Origin: Streptomyces sp. LaPpAH-108
Lineage (GTDB): Bacteria; Actinomycetota; Actinomycetes; Streptomycetales; Streptomycetaceae
DNA: 64,000 nucleotides
NCBI RefSeq assembly: GCF_000373625.1
Contig: NZ_KB891993.1
Span: 372,001 to 436,000, forward strand
Direction: 5' to 3'
Positions within the stretch are counted from its first letter, which is position 1. The number at the start of each line of letters is the position of its first letter. Below, one piece after another: positions 44,305 through 52,272 of the stretch. The notes below the pieces were generated by a model. The model made no database searches and was not told the DNA's origin. It saw only the letters and a list, made by a program, of their open reading frames with translations. The translations under genes and the position numbers were made by a program.

Positions 44305-45060
44305 CTACACCGCCGCATACCCCCCGTCCACGGTGAGCGTGGCCCCATGGATGTGCGACGCCTCGTCGCTCGCCAAGAAGGCGACGGCGGCGGCCACTTC
44401 GGCCGGGGTGCCGCCGCGCCGGGCAGGCATCCGCGTGATGATCGGGGCGAGGTGTTCCTCCATCGCCGCCACCTTCTCGGTCAAAGTCGGCCCGGGAGCA
44501 ACCGTGTTGACGCGCACGCCGTACGGACCGTACTCGTCCGCCCACGACATGGTGAGGGAGTGCACAGCCGCCTTGGTCATGCTGTAGAGCGCCGAACGCG
44601 CCGCGCCTCGCAGTCCGTTGATGGAGCCGAGGTTGACCACGGTGCCCTGTCCGCGCTCGGCCATGGGCGGGGCCAGCAGACCGGTGAGGAGGAACACCGA
44701 GCGCACGCTGACGGCGAGTGCCTGGTCGACGGTCTCCTGGGTGACCTCGGCGGTGGGGGTGGGCGCGAGCAGGAGCGCCGCGTTGTTCACGAGGATGTCG
44801 ATCCGGCCGCCCGCCGCGTCGAGCGCGTCGGCGGCGAAGCGGCGGAGCACGTCGGCGCCACCGGAGAGGTCGGCGCCGACGAAGGCCGCCGCGCCGCCGT
44901 CCTTCTCGATGCGGGCCACGACCTCCGCGCCGCGCCGCTCGTCGCGTCCGCCGACGACGACGAACGCGCCCTCGGCGGCGAGCCTCGCCGCGATGGCGGC
45001 GCCGAGGCCCGTGGTGGAACCGGTGACCAGGGCCGTGCGCCCGGTGAACCGCTCAGTCAT
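44305..45060 (-). CDS. Short-chain dehydrogenase/reductase
   Basis: A 251-residue classical SDR: cofactor motif TALVTGSTTGLGAAIA, NNAALLL (NNAG variant), catalytic Ser in VVNLGSINGL, the YSMTK Tyr/Lys pair and a C-terminal GATLTVDGGY. NAD(P)-dependent oxidation or reduction of an unknown substrate. Divergent from a TetR gene, with a palindrome between them, so probably repressed by it. Confidence 0.92.
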   Translation of the reverse strand: MTERFTGRTALVTGSTTGLGAAIAARLAAEGAFVVVGGRDERRGAEVVARIEKDGGAAAFVGADLSGGADVLRRFAADALDAAGGRIDILVNNAALLLAPTPTAEVTQETVDQALAVSVRSVFLLTGLLAPPMAERGQGTVVNLGSINGLRGAARSALYSMTKAAVHSLTMSWADEYGPYGVRVNTVAPGPTLTEKVAAMEEHLAPIITRMPARRGGTPAEVAAAVAFLASDEASHIHGATLTVDGGYAAV

Positions 45061-45135
45061 GATGCCGTGCCTTCCGTGCGGGACCGGTTCCGCGGGCGGA
45101 CCGGCCGGGGGCTGCCCAAGCTGCCACCCGAAAAA

Positions 45136-45151
45136 TGGACCCGCAAGTCCA
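45136..45151. promoter_or_regulatory. TetR-type operator between SDR and TetR genes
   Basis: TGGAC (45136-45140) and GTCCA (45147-45151) make a 16-bp palindrome TGGACCCGCAAGTCCA, 21 nt before the TetR start and 76 nt before the SDR start. Half-sites of this kind are typical for TetR repressors of divergent SDR genes. Confidence 0.7.
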
Positions 45152-45171
45152 GAAAATGGCAGGATGGCGCC

Positions 45172-45783
45172 ATGGCACGACGACTCACCGCCAAGGGCAC
45201 GGCCACCCGGCAGCGCATCGTCGAGGGAGCCGCCGAGGAGATCCGCGAGCGCGGCGCGACCGAGACGACCCTGGACGACATCCGCGCCCGCACGGCCACC
45301 AGCAAGAGCCAGCTCTTCCACTACTTCCCGGGCGGCAAGGAGGAGCTGCTGCTCGCCGTCGCCCGGCACGAGGCCGGCCGGGTACTGTCCGACCAGCAGC
45401 CCCACCTCGGCGCGCTCACCTCCTGGCATGCTTGGTGGGACTGGCGGGACGCGGTGGTCGACCGCTACCGCGCGCAGGGGCAGCGCTGCCCGCTGGGCAC
45501 GCTCACCTCGCAGCTGACCCGCGCCACGCCCGGCGCGCAGGCCGTCACCACGGAGCTGCTGGCTTCATGGGAGGCGCAGATCGCGGCGGGGGTACGGGCC
45601 ATGCGCGCGCAGGGGAAGGTCCCGGCCGGTGTCGACCCCGGCCGGACGGCGGCGGCCCTGCTCGCCGCGATCCAGGGCGGTGTGTCGATCCTGATGTCGA
45701 CCGGCTCGCTCACGCACCTGGAGGCGGCGCTTGACCTGGGCATCGAGCGGCTTCTCGGCGCGCCCGCGCGCTCGGCCGACTGA
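45172..45783 (+). CDS. TetR/AcrR-family regulator (controls divergent SDR)
   Basis: A 203-residue repressor: HTH GATETTLDDIRARTATSKSQLFHYFPGGKEELL and a C-terminal ligand pocket with WWDWRDAVVDRYRAQGQRCPLGTL, the TetR_C_6/C_16-like pattern with a conserved Cys-Pro-Leu-Gly. ATG 45172 is favoured over longer frames since these would run through the operator at 45136-45151. It ends 36 nt from the convergent sbnA gene. Confidence 0.88.
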   Translation: MARRLTAKGTATRQRIVEGAAEEIRERGATETTLDDIRARTATSKSQLFHYFPGGKEELLLAVARHEAGRVLSDQQPHLGALTSWHAWWDWRDAVVDRYRAQGQRCPLGTLTSQLTRATPGAQAVTTELLASWEAQIAAGVRAMRAQGKVPAGVDPGRTAAALLAAIQGGVSILMSTGSLTHLEAALDLGIERLLGAPARSAD

Positions 45784-45819
45784 CCCGGCGGTCCGGCGCG
45801 GGTGCCGCACCGGACGGCG

Positions 45820-46839
45820 TCACGGCCAGCGGTCGGGCTCGCGCGGGGCCGGGTCGTCCGGCTCCAGGGCGGTGGCGATGTCGTCGCCGTCCAGGATCTG
45901 GTCGCCGTAGAGGTCCTGGAGCCAGTTGGTCTGGTAGATGGTGTCGAGGTAGCGCTCGCCGAGGTCGGGGGCGATGGCGACGGCGGTGATGTCGGGGGTG
46001 CCGTGGCGCGACAGCCATTCCGTCGCGCCGCTGACCACCGTGCCCGTGGAGCCGCCGAACAGGAAGCCGCGCCGGGCCATGAGGTGGCAGGCGCGTATGG
46101 TGTCGGCCTCCTCGACCCGGATCACCTCGTTGACGTACGACTCGTCCAGGAGCGGGGGTCTCATGCTCATGCCGAGTCCGGGGATCATACGGCGGCCGGG
46201 TTCGCCGCCGAAGGCCACCGAGCCCACGCTGTCCACGGCGACGATGCGTACGGGGCGGTGCCACTGCCGGAAGTAGCGGGCGCAGCCCATCAGGGTTCCG
46301 GCGGTGCCCGTGCCGACGAACAGCACGTCGAGGCGCGGGAAGTGGCGGGCGATCTGCGGTGCCGTGGTGCGGTAGTGGGCCTGCCAGTTGCCGGGGTTGG
46401 TGTACTGGCTGAGCCACACGTACCGGTCGTCGGAGGCGCACAGCGAGCGGACGTATTCGAGCCGGGTGCCCAGGAAGCCGCCGTTCTCGTCCAGGTCGGC
46501 CACGATGTGCACCCGGCTGCCGAGGGCTTCCATGAGCAGCCGGGTGGACAGGTTGCACCGGGAGTCGGTCACGCACAGGAAGCGGTAGCCCTTGCTCGCG
46601 GCGATCATGCTGAGGGCCACGCCCAGGTTGCCGGAGGAGGATTCGACGATGACGGAGTCCGGCTTCAGGATGCCGTCCCGTTCGGCGCTCTCCACCATCT
46701 CGTTCGCGGCCTTCAGCTTGATGGAGCCCGCGAAGTTGAATCCCTCGCACTTCAGATAGAGGGGGTGGTCGACGACCGGCTTGAGGTCGACGAAGAGGTG
46801 GCCTTCGTTGAAGTCATGGGGAGCGGATATGACGGGCAC
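45820..46839 (-). CDS. sbnA: 2,3-Diaminopropionate biosynthesis protein SbnA (PLP-dependent)
   Basis: A 339-residue cysteine-synthase-like PLP enzyme. The Schiff-base lysine is in GFNFAGSIKLKAA, followed by VIVESSSGNLGVALS and the phosphate-binding loop GTGTAGTL. SbnA enzymes condense O-phospho-L-serine with L-glutamate to N-(1-amino-1-carboxyl-2-ethyl)-glutamate. The GTG at 46839 has GGAGG six nt upstream. It is last in an operon with sbnB, a dioxygenase, an NRPS and a Pls-like protein, and with SbnB makes L-2,3-diaminopropionate. Confidence 0.92.
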   Translation of the reverse strand: MPVISAPHDFNEGHLFVDLKPVVDHPLYLKCEGFNFAGSIKLKAANEMVESAERDGILKPDSVIVESSSGNLGVALSMIAASKGYRFLCVTDSRCNLSTRLLMEALGSRVHIVADLDENGGFLGTRLEYVRSLCASDDRYVWLSQYTNPGNWQAHYRTTAPQIARHFPRLDVLFVGTGTAGTLMGCARYFRQWHRPVRIVAVDSVGSVAFGGEPGRRMIPGLGMSMRPPLLDESYVNEVIRVEEADTIRACHLMARRGFLFGGSTGTVVSGATEWLSRHGTPDITAVAIAPDLGERYLDTIYQTNWLQDLYGDQILDGDDIATALEPDDPAPREPDRWP

Positions 46840-46878
46840 GGTGGGCCTCCTGGTACCGGGGACGGGTGGCGGACCGAC

Positions 46879-47949
46879 TCAGCCGTACCGGCGCAGGTCG
46901 TGGAAGAAGTGGTCGATGACGCGGAGGTCTCCGGCTCTCGCGGCCTGGTCGTAGACGTACTTGCCGACGGCGAGGTCGAGGACGCCGAGGCCGAACGGTG
47001 AGAAGATCACCGGCCGGTCGGCGGGCGGGGCGGCCCGGCCGAGCATCACGTCGTTGAGCGTGCCGTTGAGGAAGTCCCGGTCGCCGGTGTGCTGTTCGAC
47101 CAGGTGCGGGGAGGTGTCGGCCTTGAGGCAGTGCTCGACGTCGTCCACGAAGTTGGCCGAGGCCAGCAGGACTTCGGGGGCGAGGTCGCGCAACGAGATG
47201 TGCAGGACCACGGGGTTGTGCTTGAACAGGGCCGGGTCGGTGACGTGCGGCTCGCCCGCGATCGTGGCGAAGACGACCAGGTCGCTCTCGCGGATCAGGT
47301 CCTCGGGCCGCTCGTGGACGGTGATCTGGGCGGTGGTCCCGCTCTGCTCCAGATAGCCGCGGAATCCGGCGGCGCTCTCGGCGGCCACGTCGTGCACACC
47401 GATGGTGTCGAACATCCAGCCGGTGCCCGCGAGGAAGGTGTGGATGTAGCGGGCGATGAGGCCCGTGCCGAAGAATCCGACGCGGGTCGGGCGCTGCCGG
47501 GTGCGGCTGAGCCAGTCCGCGGCCAGTGCGGCGGAGGCCGCGGTCCGGGTGGCGCTGATGATGGAGCTTTCCAGGCAGGCGAACGGGTAGCCGGTCACCG
47601 GGTCGTTGAGGATGAGGACCGCCGAGGCGCGGGGCAGCCCCGAGCGCACGTTCTCCGGGAAGCTGGAGATCCACTTGATGCCGTCGACGGCCGCCGAGCC
47701 GCCGAGGGAGGCGGGCAGCGCGATGATGCGCGAGCTGGGGCGGTCGGGGAAGCGCAGGAAGTACGAGGGCGGGTTGACCGAGTCACCGGCGCCGTGCAGC
47801 CGGTAGGTGGCCTCGACCAGTTCGGTGAGCTGCTTCTCGCGTCCTTCGAGCGCCTGGCGCACCTGGTCGCCGGAGATCACGGCGAAGGAGGGCACCGAGG
47901 GCGGCTCGGGCGCCACCGGCTGTGCGGGGGTGGTCAGCTGGCTGGTCAT
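46879..47949 (-). CDS. sbnB: 2,3-Diaminopropionate biosynthesis protein SbnB (ornithine-cyclodeaminase-like)
   Basis: A 356-residue ornithine cyclodeaminase/mu-crystallin family dehydrogenase. It has KWISSFPENV, the NAD-binding VGFFGTGLIARYIHTFLAG and VVFATIAGEPHV. SbnB oxidatively cleaves the SbnA product to L-2,3-diaminopropionate and 2-oxoglutarate with NAD+. Its ATG at 47949 overlaps the dioxygenase stop (ATGA). The released 2-oxoglutarate is also the cosubstrate of the adjacent dioxygenase, a tidy metabolic pairing. Confidence 0.92.
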   Translation of the reverse strand: MTSQLTTPAQPVAPEPPSVPSFAVISGDQVRQALEGREKQLTELVEATYRLHGAGDSVNPPSYFLRFPDRPSSRIIALPASLGGSAAVDGIKWISSFPENVRSGLPRASAVLILNDPVTGYPFACLESSIISATRTAASAALAADWLSRTRQRPTRVGFFGTGLIARYIHTFLAGTGWMFDTIGVHDVAAESAAGFRGYLEQSGTTAQITVHERPEDLIRESDLVVFATIAGEPHVTDPALFKHNPVVLHISLRDLAPEVLLASANFVDDVEHCLKADTSPHLVEQHTGDRDFLNGTLNDVMLGRAAPPADRPVIFSPFGLGVLDLAVGKYVYDQAARAGDLRVIDHFFHDLRRYG

Positions 47950-48950
47950 CGCGTGCCCTCCTGCGGAGTGGTGGCGCCGTCGGCCAGGCGGCGGGGCTCG
48001 GCCATGCCGACGAGCACCTGCCGGTCGCCGGTGAAGGGCTCTCTGCTGTGCGCGGTACGGATGTTGTCGACGAGCAGCAGGTCACCGGCCTGCCAGGGCT
48101 CGCGCCCGGTGTGCTTCTCGTAGGTGTCGTTGAGCACCTGGACGACGTCCTCGCCGATCGGGGCGCCGTCGCCGAAGCGGGTGTTGAACGGCAGGCCGTC
48201 CTCGCCGTACTCGTCCACCAGGTATTCGCGGACCTCGGGGGCGAGCGTCCACTCGTTGAGGAAGGCGATCTGGTTGAACCAGCAGCGCTCGCCGGTGACC
48301 GGGTGGCGGACGACGGCCGGGCGGCGCTGCGCGGTGCGCAGGGAGCCGTCGGGCTGCCAGGTGAAGTCGATGTCCTGGGCCCGGCAGTAGCGCTCGATCT
48401 CGGCGCGGTCGGCGGTGCCGAAGGACTCCTCCAGGGTGGCGCCGATCTCGTCGTTGTAGGAGCGGGTCAGCAGCCAGCCCTCGCGCTCGAAGCGTTCGGT
48501 CAGCGCGGCGGGCAGCGCCCGCAGGATCTCGGTGGCGTCGGCCACGGCCGTGGCGCCGCCCTGTTCGGGCGCGGTCAGGCAGGCGAAGAGCATCAGGCCG
48601 GGCGGTTCGAGCGTGTAGCTCAGCTCGTGGTGCATGCACATCGGCTGGTTGGCCGGCCAGGCCGTGGAGGAGTAGAGCCCCGGGCCGAACTCCTGGCGGG
48701 GCGCGAAGGATTCCCGCTCCGTCAGCAGACCGCCGGTCAGCCGGGAGAAGACGGCGCCGACCTGCTCCGTGTCGCGCAGCCCCAGACCACGGATCAGCAG
48801 CGCTCCGTGCTCGGTGACCTGAGTGCGCAGCACCTCGCGGTACTGGGCCGCCCAACTCGCCACGTCGGCGGGGGTGTCGACGTGGGCGACCGCCGGTCGG
48901 TCCGGCCGCGACTCGACAGCGAGCGGTGCGGCCAGGGATGAGGTGGACAT
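47946..48950 (-). CDS. TauD/SyrP-like Fe(II)/2-oxoglutarate dioxygenase
   Basis: A 334-residue clavaminate-synthase-like protein. The metal-binding HxE motif is His107-His108-Glu109 in MCMHHELSYTLEPP; the distal His lies in VDNIRTAHSREPF, with the following Arg for 2-oxoglutarate. Related enzymes hydroxylate beta-carbons of NRPS-bound or free amino acids, so beta-hydroxylation of a cluster substrate is plausible but unproven. It sits 68 nt after the NRPS and overlaps sbnB. Confidence 0.87.
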   Translation of the reverse strand: MSTSSLAAPLAVESRPDRPAVAHVDTPADVASWAAQYREVLRTQVTEHGALLIRGLGLRDTEQVGAVFSRLTGGLLTERESFAPRQEFGPGLYSSTAWPANQPMCMHHELSYTLEPPGLMLFACLTAPEQGGATAVADATEILRALPAALTERFEREGWLLTRSYNDEIGATLEESFGTADRAEIERYCRAQDIDFTWQPDGSLRTAQRRPAVVRHPVTGERCWFNQIAFLNEWTLAPEVREYLVDEYGEDGLPFNTRFGDGAPIGEDVVQVLNDTYEKHTGREPWQAGDLLLVDNIRTAHSREPFTGDRQVLVGMAEPRRLADGATTPQEGTR

Positions 48951-49018
48951 CTCGGTTTCTTCCTTTCGGTTGCCGGTCCGCGGTACAGCGGGGGTCGGGG
49001 AGAGGAAAGGCAGGAGGT

Positions 49019-52000
49019 TCAGGAAGGGGCCAGCGGGGCTGTGGCGGCGAGGACCGCCTTGGCCGCCTCGTCCGGGCGCAGCCGGGTGAAGTAGTGGCCC
49101 CCGTCGGGGAGTTCGTGCAGGTCCACGTGGTCGGCCAGGAGCAGCCAGTCCCGGTGGGCGTCGGTGTGTCCGGCCGTGTACGGGTCGTCGGCGGCCACGA
49201 CGACCGTCACCGGGGCCGCGAGTCTCGCCCGGGGCGGGTTCTCCAGGGCGTCGCTGAAGTAGCGGTGCGCGGCCAGGCAGTCGTGCCGGTAGGCGGCGCC
49301 GACACGTCCCGCGTGCGGCGCGGCGAGTTCGGCCAGCTCGGTGTAACCACCCTCCGAGGCAAGCCGGGCGGCGATGGCGGTGTCGTCCCGGCCGTCCAAC
49401 TCGGTGATGGCGGCGCGGCGTTCAGCCACGGTGCCGGGCAGCTGTGCGGCCAGGAACAGCCGGGTCACCTCGATGCCGCGTTCCTGGAGCCTGCGGGCGG
49501 TCTCGACGGCCGGGGCGGTGCCCGAGGAGTGGCCCCACAGCATGACCCGGGTCAGCCCGCGTGCGGTGATCTCGTCGGCCACCCGCCGCGCCACCTCGGG
49601 GATCGGGGCGAACGGCTCCTGGTGGGCGGCGAGATCGTGTCCGGGCAGCTCCACCGCGAGCACCTGGGTATCGGAGGCCGCCAGCGCACCGGCCATCGGC
49701 TGGTAGTTGACGGCGTTGCCGCCCGCGTAGGGGAAGCACACCAGCGTGCTCTCCGGTGTCCCGGCCGTCTCCGCGAGCGGCTGGAGCAGTTCGGTGCGCG
49801 CACCGCTCGCGCCGTCGAGAAGGGCGGCCAGGTCGGCGAGGACCGGGTGGCGGGTGATGTCCTTGAGGGACACCGCGCGGTCGAGCGCGATGGTGAGCTT
49901 CACGGCCGTCAGCGAGGTGCCGCCCGCGTCGAAGAAGTGGTCGGTGCGTCCGATCCGCTGCTCGGGCAGACCCAGCAACTCCGCCCAGATGGCGGCGAGT
50001 CGGCGCTCGGCCGGGGTGCGCGGGGCGTCACCTGCCTCCTCGCGCTCGGGCGCGCTCTGTTCGGCCAGCGCGGTGAGCGCCTTGCGGTCGGTCTTGCCGT
50101 TGGCGGTCAGCGGCAGGGCGGACTGCCAGTGGAAGGCGGACGGGACCATGTAGGCGGGCAGGTCGGCGGCGAGCGTGTCGCGCAGCTCGTCCACGGGGAG
50201 CTGCCGCCCGGAGTAGAAGGCGATCAGGTGCTTGCCCTGGCCGGGCCGCTCGGCGACGACCACCGCGCCGTCGCGTACACCGGGCACCCGCAGCAGGGTG
50301 TTCTCGATCTCCCCGATCTCGATGCGGAAGCCGCGGATCTTGACCTGGTTGTCCCGGCGCCCGAGGAACTCCAGCTTGCCGCCGGGGTGCCAGCGGCCCC
50401 AGTCGCCGCCCAGGTAGAGCCGTTCGCCGGGGCGGTACGGGTCCTCCCGGTACGCCTCGCGGGTGCGCTCGGGGTCGTTGACGTAGCCCCGGCCGACGCA
50501 GACGCCGGAGAAGGCGATGAGGCCGGGGGCGCCGAGCGGGACCAGGTCCAGGTGCTCGTCCACGACGTACACGCGCACGTTGTTGACCGCGCGGCCCAGC
50601 AGGACGCGTTCGCACGGGCCGTCGATGATCTCGTGGTTGGTGTCGTCCGACGTCTCGGTCAGGCCGTAGGCGTTGACCAGCTCGATGCCGGGCTGGACGG
50701 CGAACCAGCGCTGGGTGAGTTCCGGCTTCAGCGCCTCACCGGTCACCGACACGCAGCGCAGATCGGGGAGTTCGCGGGGGTGCTGCTCCAAGTAGGAGAC
50801 CAGGACCTCCAGATAGGAGGGCACGAGCTGGGTGACGCCGACCCGGACTTCGGTCAGGGTGTCGACGAAGCGCTCCACGTCGACCAGCACGTCCTGTCCG
50901 ACCAGCAGGGTCCGGCCGCCCACGAGCAGTCCGGACACCAGCTGCCACAGGGAGATGTCGAAGCACTGCGGTGCGGTCTGGGCCACCGTGTCGCCCTCGC
51001 CGATGCCCAGGTCGTCGATCTTGGCGAAGAGGTGGTTGACCATGCCCGCGTGCTCGCACATCGCGCCCTTCGGCTCGCCCGTGGAGCCGGAGGTGAAGTA
51101 GATGTAGGCGAGCTGGCCGGGGTCGACCGTGATGCCCGGGTCGTCGTCGGCGTGCGGCTCGGCGTACGCGTCCTCGACGAGCAGCCTCTCGGCGTCGGGG
51201 ACGGTGGCGAGCGCCTGGTCGAGAGTGCCGGTGCTGCCCCGCTCGGTCAGCACCAGGCGGCACCCGGCCCGGGACAGCGTGGCCGCGATCCGGCCGGGCG
51301 GGAAGTGCGGCTCGATCGGCAGATAGGCGCCGCCCGCCTTGAGGACCGCGAGGGTCGCGGCCAGCCAGTCGAGATTCCGTTCGGTGACGACCGCGACCAC
51401 GTCCTCGCGGTCAAGGCCCCGGGCGAGCAGCGCGCGGGCCAACCGGTTGGCGCGGGCGTTGAGTTCGCCGTACGTCCACTGCCGGTCGCCCTGCACGGCG
51501 GCCACCGCGTCCGGGTGGGTCCGCACGCGCCGCTCGAAGAGTTCGTGCGCCCGCGCGTCGGGGAGCGCCCGCTCGGGCCCGGCCAGCCCCTCCAGCAGCT
51601 CGTGCCTCTCCCGCGCCGACAGCAGGCTCTGCCGGGTGTGTTCGGCGTCCGGATCGGCGGTCATCAGGTTCAGCGCGGTGAGGTGGTATCCGGCGATGCG
51701 GGCCGCGCTCCCGGTGTACAGGACGTCCGTCCGGTAGCGCAGCCGCAGCATGGGCGCTCCGTCGTCCCCGCTCCAGCCCACGTGCAGCACGACGTCGTCG
51801 GGGAGGGTGCCGTCGCCCGCTCCGCAGGTGACCTCGTACGGCGGTTCGGTCAGGGCCAGTTCGCGCCGGAGCGCGGCCACCGGGAAGTCACGGTGCGCGA
51901 GCACGTCGGCCCGCGCGCGGTGGGCCGCCGTGACCAGGTCGCGCCAGGTGCCGGGGGCGGCGGTCAGGCGCAGCGGCAGGGGTTCGCCGGTGGCATCGGC

Positions 52001-52261
52001 GAAGTGGCCCGTGACCACGTCCTGTTCGCCGGAGAGAGCGGCCAGCGCCTTGGCGTGGACCGCCAGCAGGAGGGCGTCGAAGGGCACGTGAAGCTCGTGT
52101 GCCAGCGCGTGCACGGCGTCCGCCAGGGCTTCGGGCACGGGCACCTCGTACTCGGCCACGCCGGCCGCCGGCTGCCCGGTCCACCTCGGGACCTGGGTGA
52201 AGCCTCCGGCGGTGAGTGTCCGGCACCAGAAGTCCCGGTCCGCCTCCACGTGCGCTTCCAT
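49019..52261 (-). CDS. Non-ribosomal peptide synthetase, partial C - A - T - TE
   Basis: A 1,080-residue NRPS. Residues 1-215 resemble the C-terminal lobe of a condensation domain without the HHxxxDG site. The A domain (about 235-735) has YFTSGSTGEPKG, FDISLWQL, an unusual NAYGLTETSDDTNHE, and NGKTDRKAL. The carrier has DHFFDAGGTSLTAV with Ser783. The thioesterase (about 838-1075) has WGHSSGTAP with Ser912. By analogy with GrsA numbering, pocket positions 235/236/239 read D/I/W and 330/331 D/D; acidic residues there would suit an amine side chain such as diaminopropionate. ATG 52261 has GGAG upstream. Confidence 0.9.
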   Translation of the reverse strand: MEAHVEADRDFWCRTLTAGGFTQVPRWTGQPAAGVAEYEVPVPEALADAVHALAHELHVPFDALLLAVHAKALAALSGEQDVVTGHFADATGEPLPLRLTAAPGTWRDLVTAAHRARADVLAHRDFPVAALRRELALTEPPYEVTCGAGDGTLPDDVVLHVGWSGDDGAPMLRLRYRTDVLYTGSAARIAGYHLTALNLMTADPDAEHTRQSLLSARERHELLEGLAGPERALPDARAHELFERRVRTHPDAVAAVQGDRQWTYGELNARANRLARALLARGLDREDVVAVVTERNLDWLAATLAVLKAGGAYLPIEPHFPPGRIAATLSRAGCRLVLTERGSTGTLDQALATVPDAERLLVEDAYAEPHADDDPGITVDPGQLAYIYFTSGSTGEPKGAMCEHAGMVNHLFAKIDDLGIGEGDTVAQTAPQCFDISLWQLVSGLLVGGRTLLVGQDVLVDVERFVDTLTEVRVGVTQLVPSYLEVLVSYLEQHPRELPDLRCVSVTGEALKPELTQRWFAVQPGIELVNAYGLTETSDDTNHEIIDGPCERVLLGRAVNNVRVYVVDEHLDLVPLGAPGLIAFSGVCVGRGYVNDPERTREAYREDPYRPGERLYLGGDWGRWHPGGKLEFLGRRDNQVKIRGFRIEIGEIENTLLRVPGVRDGAVVVAERPGQGKHLIAFYSGRQLPVDELRDTLAADLPAYMVPSAFHWQSALPLTANGKTDRKALTALAEQSAPEREEAGDAPRTPAERRLAAIWAELLGLPEQRIGRTDHFFDAGGTSLTAVKLTIALDRAVSLKDITRHPVLADLAALLDGASGARTELLQPLAETAGTPESTLVCFPYAGGNAVNYQPMAGALAASDTQVLAVELPGHDLAAHQEPFAPIPEVARRVADEITARGLTRVMLWGHSSGTAPAVETARRLQERGIEVTRLFLAAQLPGTVAERRAAITELDGRDDTAIAARLASEGGYTELAELAAPHAGRVGAAYRHDCLAAHRYFSDALENPPRARLAAPVTVVVAADDPYTAGHTDAHRDWLLLADHVDLHELPDGGHYFTRLRPDEAAKAVLAATAPLAPS

Positions 52262-52272
52262 CGATTGCTCCC

